From the NCBI RefSeq assembly GCF_000332995.1, contig NZ_BANS01000043.1, positions 1-50,875 on the forward strand: DNA of 50,875 nucleotides, in the 5' to 3' direction. Shown in pieces: positions 17,794-26,628 of this stretch. The position numbers and the translations under genes are program-made. Under the pieces are notes generated by a model, which saw only the letters and a program-made list of their open reading frames with translations, searched no databases and was not told where the DNA came from. Position 1 is the first letter of the stretch. The number at the start of each line of letters is the position of its first letter. This stretch comes from Gordonia amicalis NBRC 100051 = JCM 11271 (GTDB lineage: Bacteria > Actinomycetota > Actinomycetes > Mycobacteriales > Mycobacteriaceae).

Positions 17794-18042
17794 GAGATGT
17801 CCTTTTGTCGCAGTTGTCTGTCGACACCGGGTTGGTGCCGACCCTGGCGCCTGCCGGCGAGTGCCACCCGAACCGGTCGATGACCAGGCCCGGGACTGCC
17901 CACTCGGCGTGTGTTTTCGCAGGCGCGCGAAGTCACCCCATCAACAACCGATGAGGTGCGGACGAAAGTTTACGCGCGTCGACCAGCGAAAACCAAAACG
18001 TTCCGGCCGCCGACCCAGGCCACGGATCCGGATCGGCGCCGC

Positions 18043-18585
18043 GTGCGTCCAAGAGGTGTGCCGCCCGCTTGTTCCCGCCTTGTGCTCACCGCGTTGTTGT
18101 GGCTGGCCGTCCTGTGCCCGACCCCGCAGGCCGGTACCGCCGCACCTCGCCCCTATTCTGCCCCGCTGTCTCCGCGTCCGACGGTCGTGACCGGCTTCGA
18201 TGCGCCGGAGAAGAGATGGCAACGGGGTCACCGGGGTGTCGATCTCGCGGCCGCACCCGGAGTGCCGGTCGCCGCGGCGGGAGCGGGTCGCGTGCGGTTC
18301 GCGGGCCGGGTCGCCGGACGCCCGGTCATCTCGGTGCAGCATCCGGACGGGGTGATCACGACGTACGAACCGGTCGATGCCGCCGTCGACGAGGGCGACC
18401 ATGTGTCCCGCGGCGAGCTGATCGGCACGCTCGTCGCCGGGCATCCGGGCTGTCCGGTGCCGGCGTGCCTGCACTGGGGCGCTCGACGCGGGGTCGGACG
18501 CGATGCGGAGTACCTGAACCCGCTGGGCCTCCTCGGGGCGGTGCGGGTCCGGCTCAAACCGCTGAAGCCGGGGCCACCACCGTGA
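18043..18585 (+). CDS. secreted M23/LytM-family peptidase
   Basis: Likely cell-wall-associated murein hydrolase or regulator, in the position of Rv2891 in M. tuberculosis (next to rpsB). The hydrophobic SRLVLTALLWLAVLC is a signal sequence, followed by an Ala/Pro cleavage region. The M23 zinc ligands are visible as HRGVDLAAAPGVPV (H...D) and CLHWGAR (HxH-like with one His replaced by Trp). The start is uncertain: GTG 18043 and GTG 18058 both place the signal near the N-terminus, and the frame opens at 17911. Confidence 0.75.
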   Translation: MRPRGVPPACSRLVLTALLWLAVLCPTPQAGTAAPRPYSAPLSPRPTVVTGFDAPEKRWQRGHRGVDLAAAPGVPVAAAGAGRVRFAGRVAGRPVISVQHPDGVITTYEPVDAAVDEGDHVSRGELIGTLVAGHPGCPVPACLHWGARRGVGRDAEYLNPLGLLGAVRVRLKPLKPGPPP

Positions 18586-19512
18586 TCAGGCGCGGGGGTG
18601 TGCCTGGCGGTGCACCGCTCGCAGGCGTTCGACGCTCACGTGGGTGTAGATCTGCGTCGTCGCCAACGACGAGTGCCCGAGCAGTTCCTGCACGACGCGT
18701 AGGTCGGCTCCACCTTCGAGGAGGTGTGTCGCGGCGCTGTGCCGGAGGCCGTGTGGTCCCATCGCCGGGCCGCCGGCGGCCGCGACCGCTTGGGACACGA
18801 CCGACCGTGCCATCCGCTGGTCGAGCCGGCCGCCGCGTGCCCCGAGGAGCAGCGCGGCTCCTGATGTGTCGGTGGCCAGGGCGGGACGCCCGCGTCGCAG
18901 CCAGTCGTCGATGGCCTTGGCCGCCGGTTCGCCGTAGGGCACGGCACGTTCTTTGTCACCCTTGCCGATCACCCGCAGGATGCGTCGCCCGGCGTCCACG
19001 TCGTCGACGTCGAGCCCGCACAGTTCTCCGACACGGATTCCACTGGCGTACAACAACTCCAGGATCAGGCGATCTCGGAGTGCGATCGGGTCTCCGGGGT
19101 CGCGGTCCTGAGCGGTCGCATCGATCGCGGCGTCGGCCTGTCCGGGCGCGAGCACCGCAGGCAGGGTGCGATGTGCTTTCGGAGCCTTGAGTCGCTGTGA
19201 CGGATCGGTGGCCATGATGCCCTCGCGAACCGCCCAGGTGCAGAAGGTCTTCGCCGCGGAGACCTGCCGCGCGATCGTCGTGCGGGCGGCGCCGCGGCGT
19301 GTCAGTTCGGCCAGCCAGGCGCGCAGGAGGGCGAGGTCGATGTCCGCCGCGGCGACTCCGCGGGCACCGGCGAACGACAGCAGCGCCCGCGCACCACCGA
19401 CGTATGCGCGGATGGTGTGTTCACTGCGACCTTTCTCCAGGCGCAGGTGATCGGCGAAGTCGTCGAGCATGTCCGTCAGCACAGCGTGCGGCAGGAGCGG
19501 GTGCAACCCCAC
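18586..19512 (-). CDS. xerC: tyrosine recombinase XerC
   Basis: Chromosome dimer resolution recombinase. About 300 residues: an N-terminal core-binding domain ([14 protein letters not shown]) and a catalytic domain with Arg in SGIRVGEL, Lys in [22 protein letters not shown] and the nucleophile in TQIYTHV. The C-terminal [15 protein letters not shown] is typical of mycobacterial XerC. The start is not sharply defined; GTG 19512 and GTG 19482 are both possible. The position after rpsB and before the siderophore gene matches mycobacterial order, so it is a housekeeping gene, not part of an element. Confidence 0.92.
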   Translation of the reverse strand: MGLHPLLPHAVLTDMLDDFADHLRLEKGRSEHTIRAYVGGARALLSFAGARGVAAADIDLALLRAWLAELTRRGAARTTIARQVSAAKTFCTWAVREGIMATDPSQRLKAPKAHRTLPAVLAPGQADAAIDATAQDRDPGDPIALRDRLILELLYASGIRVGELCGLDVDDVDAGRRILRVIGKGDKERAVPYGEPAAKAIDDWLRRGRPALATDTSGAALLLGARGGRLDQRMARSVVSQAVAAAGGPAMGPHGLRHSAATHLLEGGADLRVVQELLGHSSLATTQIYTHVSVERLRAVHRQAHPRA

Positions 19513-19538
19513 ACGCGGTGCCGTGGCCGGATCGATGC

Positions 19539-20417
19539 CTATCGGCCGGCTCTACCGACCGACACCGGCGCCTCTTCGGCGGCGCGCAGTTCGGCCTTCC
19601 ATTTCCGGAAGCCCTCCTCCGTGCGGCCGCGCCGCCAGTACCCGGAGATCGAGGCGTTGCCCGCGCTCACCTTGCGCTCCTTGCGGATGTAGCTGCGCAG
19701 GTTGTGCATGACGGCCTGGGCCTCGCCGTGGATGAAGACGTGGGGTTCGCCGTCGAGCCACTGCGCCTCGCGGACCGCGGCGATGAGGGGTGCGTTGTCG
19801 CCGGCGACCGAGTCGTCGACCTCCCCGGCCGGTCCGCCGCGGTGTACCCAGACGATCTCCGCGCCCGGGGGCGCGGTGAGGTCGAGCTCGTCGTCCGGCC
19901 CGGCGACCTCGATGAACACCTTGGCGACCGCGTCGGCGGGCAGCGCCTCGAGTGCGGCGGCGACGGCGGGCAGTCCCGCCTCGTCGGCGGCGAGCAGGTG
20001 CCACGGAGCTTCGGACTTCGGCCGATACCCGCTGCCCGGTCCGATGAACCGGACGGTTTCGCCCGGCTCCACCGAGGCGGCCCATGGGCCGGCGATGCCC
20101 TCGGTGCCGTGGACGACGAAATCGACGAGGATCTCCCGGGCCTGGGGATCGACACGGCGAACGGTGTAGGTGCGCAGGACGGGTTGCTGTTCGGGAGGCA
20201 GCGTCGTCCGCAGTTCCTGGAGGTCGAAGGGCTCCGGGTAGGTCACCCCGTCCGGCGCGAAGACGAACTTCACGTACATGTCGGTGTCGGCGTCATCGGG
20301 TGCCCCGACCGCCTCCTGGAAGTCGTCGAAACCTTCTCCGCCCAGGTAGAGGCGGACGAAGTGCGGGCTGATCTGTTCCCGTCGGAGCACCGTCATCGTG
20401 TTCACGCGCTTGGCCAT
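19539..20417 (-). CDS. siderophore-interacting protein (ViuB/SIP family ferric reductase)
   Basis: FAD- and NAD(P)H-dependent flavoprotein that releases iron from imported ferric siderophores. The 292-residue protein has the FAD-binding RTYTVRR, the pterin/FAD-stabilising [11 protein letters not shown] segment, the SIP-specific [11 protein letters not shown] region and the C-terminal [16 protein letters not shown]. It occupies the position of Rv2895c (viuB). The divergent tetR-like gene shares a 181-bp control region with it. I searched that region for an IdeR box and found no convincing one. Confidence 0.92.
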   Translation of the reverse strand: MAKRVNTMTVLRREQISPHFVRLYLGGEGFDDFQEAVGAPDDADTDMYVKFVFAPDGVTYPEPFDLQELRTTLPPEQQPVLRTYTVRRVDPQAREILVDFVVHGTEGIAGPWAASVEPGETVRFIGPGSGYRPKSEAPWHLLAADEAGLPAVAAALEALPADAVAKVFIEVAGPDDELDLTAPPGAEIVWVHRGGPAGEVDDSVAGDNAPLIAAVREAQWLDGEPHVFIHGEAQAVMHNLRSYIRKERKVSAGNASISGYWRRGRTEEGFRKWKAELRAAEEAPVSVGRAGR

Positions 20418-20598
20418 GGAACCTCCTTGTCGCGACCACCTTACGCCTCCTACTTAGGCCCACATAAGAGATGATTTCGGTTCATTCCGGCGAACTCGCG
20501 GTACGCGCTTGTAAGGTTTTCTCACGATCAAGCGATGTGATCCGAGAGTTTGCAGTTCTTGAGATCCGACGTCGCGAGACCCGACCAGAGGCGATTCC

Positions 20599-21192
20599 AT
20601 GCCGGACCACCCCGCGGAGCCCCAGCCGACCCGAGAGGGCGCTCCGACGCGCGGATCGCGTCTCGGCGCCGACGACTGGCTCGACGCGGCGGTGGAGGTC
20701 CTTCTCGAGGACGGGATCGACGGTCTGAAGATCTCCCACCTCAGTGCCCGGCTCGGCGTCACCAAGGGCAGCTTCTACTGGCATTTCACCGACCTCGCGA
20801 CGATGAAGTCCGAGCTCGCCGCCCACTGCAAGAAGGTTCAGGCCGCAGCCGTGGCACAGATCGCGGAGCTCGAGGTGCTCCCGCCCATCGAGCGGATCGA
20901 GGGCATGACGCGGCTCATGTCCGACCCCCGGCGTTGGCGCATGGAGGCCGCGATGCGCAGGTGGGCCGAGACCGACGAGTCGATCGCGGACTCGATCTCC
21001 GAGCTGGACGGTCAGATCTTCCAGATCGCCCATCAGGCGATGCGTGAACTCGGCTTCGACGAGGCGGAGGCCCATGCCCGCGCGACCACGCTGCTCTACG
21101 CCGCTATCGGCTTCGTCCACGCCCACGGACGCCTCGGCGAGGCGACGCCCGACGACCTCCGCATCTTCCTCGACATCCTGACGCGGAAGTGA
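20599..21192 (+). CDS. TetR-family transcriptional regulator
   Basis: The 197-residue repressor-type protein has an N-terminal helix-turn-helix (DGLKISHLSARLGVTKGSFYWHF, about residues 45-67) and a variable ligand-binding C-terminal part. It is divergent from the siderophore-interacting protein gene, so local control is plausible but unproven. ATG 20599 starts MPDHPAEP. It is convergent with dprA, with stops 1 nt apart. The ligand is unknown. Confidence 0.88.
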   Translation: MPDHPAEPQPTREGAPTRGSRLGADDWLDAAVEVLLEDGIDGLKISHLSARLGVTKGSFYWHFTDLATMKSELAAHCKKVQAAAVAQIAELEVLPPIERIEGMTRLMSDPRRWRMEAAMRRWAETDESIADSISELDGQIFQIAHQAMRELGFDEAEAHARATTLLYAAIGFVHAHGRLGEATPDDLRIFLDILTRK

Positions 21193-21193
21193 G

Positions 21194-22330
21194 TCACCCG
21201 GTGGCCAGTCGCCACTGGCCGCCGACGTTCTCCACCAGCCCGTCGATGTCCAGTCGCGCCAGAGCCGCCCGCACGGCCGGTACCTCGAGCCCGGCCGCGA
21301 AGGCGATCTCCTCGATCCCGACACCACCCCGACCGGGGATCGCGTCGTGTACCCGCAACTGATCGGCGCTGAGCCCATCGGTTGGCTTCGCCCGTCCTCG
21401 GCCGAAGTCTCCCCCGCCGTCGGGCCGGACGAGGTTCACCGCCGACGCGACGTCGGACACCAGAACCGCCAATCCGTCGGCGATCATCCGATGACTGCCG
21501 ACCGAGGTCGCCGACGTCACCGGTCCGGGGACCGCGCCCAGCGGACGGCCGAGCTTGCGCGCCCACGCAGCGGTGTTCGCCGCACCCGACCGCCGGCCCG
21601 CTTCGACGACAACGGTTGCCCCGGACAGTGATGCGACCAGCCGATTACGGGTCAGGAAGCGGTGTTTGGCCGCGGTCGTCCCCGGCGGATACTCGCTGAT
21701 GACCGCGCCGGTCCGGGCGATCTCGGTCAGGAGCGCCGAATGCGCGGCCGGATAGTCACGGTCTATCCCGCAGGCCATCACGGCCGCGGTCACCCCACCG
21801 GCGGACACGACGGCGCGGTGGGCGGCACCGTCGATGCCGAAGGCGCCACCGGAGATCACCGCGAATCCCTCACCGACGAGACCCGACGCCAGCACCTGCG
21901 TGACGTGTTCGCCGTAGGCCGACGCCGCGCGGGAGCCGATGAGGGCGATCGAGGCGGCGGCGAGATCGTCGAGGCGGGCCGGTCCGCGGACCCAGAGTGC
22001 CAGGGGTTCACCACCGCGAGCGGCGGTGTCGGCCTGGCTCAACGCGAGCAGCGACCACGCCGGCCATTCGGGATCGGAACGGGTCACCAACCGCGCCCCG
22101 ATCGCGGCGGCGGCATCGAGGTCCTCGGCCGCACGGTCGGAATCGCATCGTGCCGCGGTCGCGGCCAGCACCGGTTCATGACCGTCGGGCACCGTGCGGC
22201 TGCGGATGGCCGACGCCGCCTCGACCGCACCGACCTCGTCCACGAGCGCGATCACGTCCGCACACGGCGGTTCGGCCACGCGCGCCAAGTAGGTCCACGC
22301 CGACAGCTCCGACGGGTACTTGCCACTCAC
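21194..22330 (-). CDS. dprA: DNA-processing protein DprA
   Basis: Binds incoming single-stranded DNA and loads RecA in natural transformation; in actinobacteria its role is less clear. The 378-residue protein has a Rossmann-like fold with GSRAASAYG, ISGGAFGIDGAAHR, SEYPPGT and a C-terminal winged-helix-like part. The frame opens upstream inside comM, but the GTG at 22330 overlaps the comM stop (GTGA, 22327-22330) and starts SGKYPSELSAW. Second gene of comM-dprA. Confidence 0.92.
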   Translation of the reverse strand: MSGKYPSELSAWTYLARVAEPPCADVIALVDEVGAVEAASAIRSRTVPDGHEPVLAATAARCDSDRAAEDLDAAAAIGARLVTRSDPEWPAWSLLALSQADTAARGGEPLALWVRGPARLDDLAAASIALIGSRAASAYGEHVTQVLASGLVGEGFAVISGGAFGIDGAAHRAVVSAGGVTAAVMACGIDRDYPAAHSALLTEIARTGAVISEYPPGTTAAKHRFLTRNRLVASLSGATVVVEAGRRSGAANTAAWARKLGRPLGAVPGPVTSATSVGSHRMIADGLAVLVSDVASAVNLVRPDGGGDFGRGRAKPTDGLSADQLRVHDAIPGRGGVGIEEIAFAAGLEVPAVRAALARLDIDGLVENVGGQWRLATG

Positions 22331-23835
22331 CAGGTCGCTCCTCGGTCTCGGTACAGAAGTGCTTGTGCGACATCGTCTTCGACGGGAGCGTCGGTGCCGC
22401 GCAGATCGCTGAGGGTCCAGGCCAGGCGCAACGCACGGTCGGCGCCGCGTGCCGTCACCCGCCCGTCGCGGAGAAACAGTTCGATGGGCCGGAGGACGTC
22501 GGGGGGTAGCCGGAACTTCTGCCGCAAGGCCGATCCCGGCACCTCGGCGTTGGTGCGCCACCCGAATTCCGACCACCGCTCGACCGCAGCCGCACGCGCC
22601 GCGGTGACCCGCGCGCGAACTTCGGCACTCGACTCTCCCGCCCCACTCATCAGCGCGGCATTTCCCGGCGGGTCCATGCGGACCCGGATGTCGACACGGT
22701 CCAACAGGGGTCCGGACAACTTGCCGAGATAGCGGCGTCGCACGACCGCGGTGCACACACAGTCGACGTCGTGTGCGGGTGCACACGGGCACGGGTTCGC
22801 CGCGAGGATGAGCTGAAACCGCGCGGGATATACGGCGACCCCGTCTCGGCGCGGCACTCGCACCTCGCCGTCTTCGAGCGGCTCCCGCAGGGATTCCAGG
22901 ACCTTGACGCTCATCTCGGCACATTCGTCGAGAAACAGAACTCCGCGGTGTGCCTTGGAGACCGCACCGGGACGGGCGAACCCGGTTCCGCCACCGAGGA
23001 GCGCCGTCGTCGACGAACTGTGATGCGGGGCGACGAACGGCGGTTCGGTGATCAGCGGACGCCCTGCTGACAGCTCCCCGACCAGCGAGTGGATCGCCGT
23101 CACCTCCAGGGAATCCTCGAGACCCAACGGCGGGAGGATGCCCGGCAGTCGTCGCGCGAGCATGGTCTTGCCGATGCCCGGCGACCCGGTCATCAGGACG
23201 TGATGCGCTCCGGCCGCGGCGATCTCGAGTGCGTGCCGCGCCTCGTGCTGACCCACCACGTCGGCCATGTCCGGGATCGGCGGCGGCTTCGTGGGTGCCG
23301 TCCGGTGGAAGTTGTCGAGTACGAGATCACCCGCGAGCCAGGCCGCCACCTCCTTGAGGCTCGACGCACCACCGACGTCCATCCCCTCGACCAGCGCAGC
23401 CTCCGCCACCGTCTCGATCGGCACCACCGCACGTCGATAACCGGCTTGACGCGCAGCGATCACCGCCGGCAACACTCCCCGGATCGGCCGCACGTTCCCA
23501 TCGAGCCCGAGTTCACCCAGGAAGATCGTCGACACCAGCTTCTCCGACGACACCTGTTCTGTCGCAGCCAGAATCGCCACGGCCATCGACAGATCGAACC
23601 CCGACCCGACCTTCGGCATGTCGGCCGGCGACAACGCCACCGTCACCTTCAGATCGGGAAACGTGAACCCCGAGTTCTTGATCGCCGCCCGCACTCGGTC
23701 CCTAGCCTCCCGCACCGACGCATCCGGGCTACCGGTCACCGAGAAACCCGGCAACCCCGACCCCACACTCGCCTGTACGTCGACGACATGCGCCGCAAAG
23801 GCGTTGAGCCCCACCGCCTGCGTTTGCCCCAGCAT
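22327..23835 (-). CDS. comM: ComM-like Mg-chelatase-domain AAA ATPase
   Basis: Hexameric helicase that promotes branch migration during recombination in transformable bacteria. The 502-residue protein has the N-terminal ChlI fold (GLPGFSVTGSPDASVREA, then VALSPADMPKVGSGFDL), Walker A GSPGIGKTM, Walker B FLDECAEM and the zinc-like cysteine cluster NPCPCAP...CVC. ATG 23835 starts MLGQTQAVGL; a GTG 6 nt upstream (23841) is an alternative. It forms an operon with dprA, as in mycobacteria (Rv2897c-Rv2896c). Confidence 0.93.
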   Translation of the reverse strand: MLGQTQAVGLNAFAAHVVDVQASVGSGLPGFSVTGSPDASVREARDRVRAAIKNSGFTFPDLKVTVALSPADMPKVGSGFDLSMAVAILAATEQVSSEKLVSTIFLGELGLDGNVRPIRGVLPAVIAARQAGYRRAVVPIETVAEAALVEGMDVGGASSLKEVAAWLAGDLVLDNFHRTAPTKPPPIPDMADVVGQHEARHALEIAAAGAHHVLMTGSPGIGKTMLARRLPGILPPLGLEDSLEVTAIHSLVGELSAGRPLITEPPFVAPHHSSSTTALLGGGTGFARPGAVSKAHRGVLFLDECAEMSVKVLESLREPLEDGEVRVPRRDGVAVYPARFQLILAANPCPCAPAHDVDCVCTAVVRRRYLGKLSGPLLDRVDIRVRMDPPGNAALMSGAGESSAEVRARVTAARAAAVERWSEFGWRTNAEVPGSALRQKFRLPPDVLRPIELFLRDGRVTARGADRALRLAWTLSDLRGTDAPVEDDVAQALLYRDRGATW

Positions 23836-23841
23836 GGGCAC

Positions 23842-24176
23842 AGTGTGGTCGAGGAGCCCCTACCCGGAACCGTGTCACCACCGGCGGACGGGTGATCTGT
23901 GGATGAACGTCGAGTTGTTCAGCGGCCGGACCATGGCCTGGGTTCTACGGAACGAAGTCGCACGCGATGTCAATCCGGCTAAACGACTTCGGCTGAGATC
24001 GCGTCGACGGATCGATGTCGCACGCGATGTCAATCCGGCGGATTCGACTGTCGCGCACTACCTGACAGCCGGACCCTGTGGACACGAATCAGATCTTGTC
24101 GGTGATCGGGTCTACATTGGTGGTCAGCAAGTGATCCGGTCGAATGTGCCGGATCTGCAACACTTCTGGGGGCAGG
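23842..24176. other. 335-bp intergenic region with two 33-bp direct repeats
   Basis: No gene is credible here. Two copies of a 33-bp sequence lie at 23947-23979 and 24007-24039, exactly 60 bp apart, with two A/T differences; the common core is GTCGCACGCGATGTCAATCC plus GGC. A GGGGGCAGG just before GTG 24177 is a likely ribosome binding site. The repeats may be operators for the following HNH gene or an attachment-type site. Confidence 0.55.
23947..24039 (+). repeat. tandemly spaced 33-bp direct repeats (two copies, 60-bp period)
   Basis: Copies at 23947-23979 and 24007-24039 share ACGGA-N-CGA-N-GTCGCACGCGATG and the following TCAATCCGGC. The 27-bp spacer is not repeated. I saw no third copy nearby. 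Confidence 0.85.
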
Positions 24177-25862
24177 GTGTCGGACGATCGGATCGACCCA
24201 TCGGGCGGATCATTCGCCGGGGTCGATCCTGCCCACCCCTACGACGCCGACATGAACTCCCTCATGGACGCGTTGGCAGAGTCGCAGCGCCGGGATTCTC
24301 ACGAGGACTGGTTGCGGTACCAGCTGGTCACCGCCATCGCCGACCGTTGCATCGCGGTCCGCAGCACCCTGGCCGGCGGGATCGTCGTCAGTGGCGAAGC
24401 CGACTGCGTCATCCGAGTGGCACGGCAACTATCGCTCACTCGACGACAGGCAGAGATCCTCGTCGACGAGGCCATCGGCCTGCGCGAGTCCCTTCCCGAA
24501 GTTCTCGACACACTCCGTGACGGCATCACCACCCGCTGGCAGCTTCAGGTGATCCTGTCCCGCACCGCACTCGTCCCGCCCGACTCATCGATCACCCCGA
24601 CCCTCGACGCCGCGATCGCCGCCACCCTGCGCAGCAAGAAAGGGTCGTGGACCAGGGCACGGTTGCGTGACATGGTCGACCGGCTGGTCTTCCGGCACGA
24701 TCCCGACCTCGTCCGGGAACGGCGCAAAGAAGCACTCGACAACCGTGGCATGTCGACTCACACCCTGGACGACGGGACCGCCGAGATCACCGGTGTGATG
24801 GCCGCGGAGAACGTGCGCATCGCGGCCAAAGCCGTTCGCGTGTTGGCTGATTCGGTGTGCAAGCACGACGGTCGCACCGTCGGGCAACGCAACTCCGACG
24901 CCATGTTCGCGCTGTTGACCGGCACCGTGTTCGAGTGCTGCTGCGACCGTGAGGACTGCACGGCCGAGGTCCCCGAGCCCGGAGCGGCACTCGCCTCGGT
25001 GCGCAGCGAAGTCATCATCCATGCCGTCACCGATCCCGCGACGCTCAACGGCGCACCCGGGATCGGCTGGATCGACGGCCACGGCGTCATCTCCGACGAG
25101 CACGTCCGCGACCTCGCCAACCGGCCCGACGCGACGATCAAGCCGGTCACGCCGGCACGTACAGCACCCACACGTTTTGCCGCCGAAGCGCCCTCTCCGG
25201 AAGACGGCCGCGACGAGCGTGACGCACAGTCCCGCGAAGCCCGGCGCCCGCAACCCGCAGCCACTCCGAACGATGAGCCGGTCGCGCCGAACGTTCCCGT
25301 CGCGCCGTCGTCGGATGTCGTCGTCATCTACCCCGGTTCTCAACCGTCTGACCCCTACCGCCCGACCACCGCGTGCGCCGACTTCGTCCGCATCCGTGAC
25401 GGCTACTGTGCCGAGCCGGGTTGTGAGCGTTCGTCTTTCAGCTGCGACCTCGACCACGTCACCGAGTTCGACCATCAGCGCCCGACCCGCGGCGGTCTCA
25501 CCTCGAGTGAGAACCTCAACGCGAAGTGCCGGTTCGGCCACCTGCACAAGACCTTCGGCGACTGGGTCGACGTCCAGTACCGCGACGAGGACGGCCGCCT
25601 GGTCACCGAATACATCACCCCCGAGGGCTACCGCATCCACGGTGACGCCGAAACCCTGGAAGACCTGTTCCCGAACCTGCGCCGAATCCGATTCGAACAA
25701 CCTGCCCAAGCCCCACCCACACCACGGGTCATCACCGGTGCCGACACTCCGCCACCGAACAACCGAACCGCCGCGAAACACGCCCGGCGGAGGGCCGAAC
25801 GCGCCCGCAACCAGCGCGAACGCGAACGGCGCGAGCAGACCGACGGACCGGCGCCGTTCTGA
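24177..25862 (+). CDS. DUF222/REP13E12-type HNH endonuclease-domain protein
   Basis: The family is multicopy in mycolate-containing actinobacteria (REP13E12 proteins) and has no settled function. About 561 residues: DUF222 in the first 300, a low-complexity Pro/Ala/Arg linker, then a C-terminal HNH core with CAEPGCERSSFSCDLDHV, the NLNAKCRFGHLHKT zinc/His part, and a basic tail. GTG 24177 follows GGGGGCAGG; the frame opens at 24144 and the first internal Met is at 24252. The 33-bp repeats lie directly upstream. A second family member is at the right end of the window. Confidence 0.8.
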   Translation: MSDDRIDPSGGSFAGVDPAHPYDADMNSLMDALAESQRRDSHEDWLRYQLVTAIADRCIAVRSTLAGGIVVSGEADCVIRVARQLSLTRRQAEILVDEAIGLRESLPEVLDTLRDGITTRWQLQVILSRTALVPPDSSITPTLDAAIAATLRSKKGSWTRARLRDMVDRLVFRHDPDLVRERRKEALDNRGMSTHTLDDGTAEITGVMAAENVRIAAKAVRVLADSVCKHDGRTVGQRNSDAMFALLTGTVFECCCDREDCTAEVPEPGAALASVRSEVIIHAVTDPATLNGAPGIGWIDGHGVISDEHVRDLANRPDATIKPVTPARTAPTRFAAEAPSPEDGRDERDAQSREARRPQPAATPNDEPVAPNVPVAPSSDVVVIYPGSQPSDPYRPTTACADFVRIRDGYCAEPGCERSSFSCDLDHVTEFDHQRPTRGGLTSSENLNAKCRFGHLHKTFGDWVDVQYRDEDGRLVTEYITPEGYRIHGDAETLEDLFPNLRRIRFEQPAQAPPTPRVITGADTPPPNNRTAAKHARRRAERARNQRERERREQTDGPAPF

Positions 25863-25891
25863 TCGATCGTCGTCGCTAAGCTCGACAACCG

Positions 25892-26530
25892 ATGACTGAC
25901 GGAACTTTCGACAAGGCGTTCGTCGGCGACCTCGACCGACTCTTCCGCTGGCGACGCGACGTCCGTCGATTCAGCCGCGAACCCCTCGAACCACACCTCC
26001 TCCCCGAGATCCTCGAGTCAGCGGAGTTCTCTCCGTCGGTCGGCAACAGCCAGCCCTGGCGCTGGGTCGAGGTGCAAACCGCATCGGCGCGGGAGGCGGT
26101 GCGCGACAGCTTCATCCGATGCAACACCGAAGCACTCGACGGCTACACCGGCGAACGCGCACAACTGTATTCGTCACTGAAGCTCGCCGGCCTCGACGAC
26201 GCACCAGTCCATCTCGCCGTCTTCTGCGCGCCCGACGCCGAGCAGGGCCACGGCCTGGGTCGCCAGACCGTGCCGGAGACGCTCGAATACTCGGTCGTCA
26301 CGGCCATCACCACGATGTGGTTGGCGGCCCGGGCCCGCGGCGTCGGCATCGGCTGGGTGTCCATTCTCGAACCCGATGCAGTGACCGAAGCACTCGCGGT
26401 TCCGGCCACGTGGAAACTGGTCGCCTACCTCTGCGTTGGATATCCCGAACACGAGAACGACATCCCCGAACTCGAACGCGTCGGGTGGCAATCACGCACC
26501 GACTCGGAGACGCGGCACCTCATCCGTTGA
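25892..26530 (+). CDS. bluB: BluB-like nitroreductase (5,6-dimethylbenzimidazole synthase family)
   Basis: BluB breaks down reduced FMN to make the lower ligand of cobalamin. The 212-residue protein carries RRDVRRFSREPL, the FMN-binding SPSVGNSQPWRW, and near the C-terminus GIGWVSILEPDAV and VAYLCVGYP, all BluB hallmarks. ATG 25892 is 30 bp after the HNH stop. A generic nitroreductase is the alternative, but GIGWVS and the SVGNSQPW pattern favour BluB. No cobalamin riboswitch was recognised upstream. Confidence 0.8.
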   Translation: MTDGTFDKAFVGDLDRLFRWRRDVRRFSREPLEPHLLPEILESAEFSPSVGNSQPWRWVEVQTASAREAVRDSFIRCNTEALDGYTGERAQLYSSLKLAGLDDAPVHLAVFCAPDAEQGHGLGRQTVPETLEYSVVTAITTMWLAARARGVGIGWVSILEPDAVTEALAVPATWKLVAYLCVGYPEHENDIPELERVGWQSRTDSETRHLIR

Positions 26531-26628
26531 CACCGCATCGTGACCCTTCTCGGACCCTCCTGTAACACAACTCCAGTAACAATGGTCACGTCAATAACTT
26601 CAGAAACACCTGTCACACGGAGGTCTGC

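Noticed and set aside
20418..20598. IdeR iron box upstream of the siderophore-interacting protein
   Set aside because: Segments such as ACTTAGGCC resemble part of the consensus, but no 19-bp palindrome with acceptable matches is present.
23947..24039. CRISPR array
   Set aside because: Only two repeat copies, no third unit, and no cas genes in the window.
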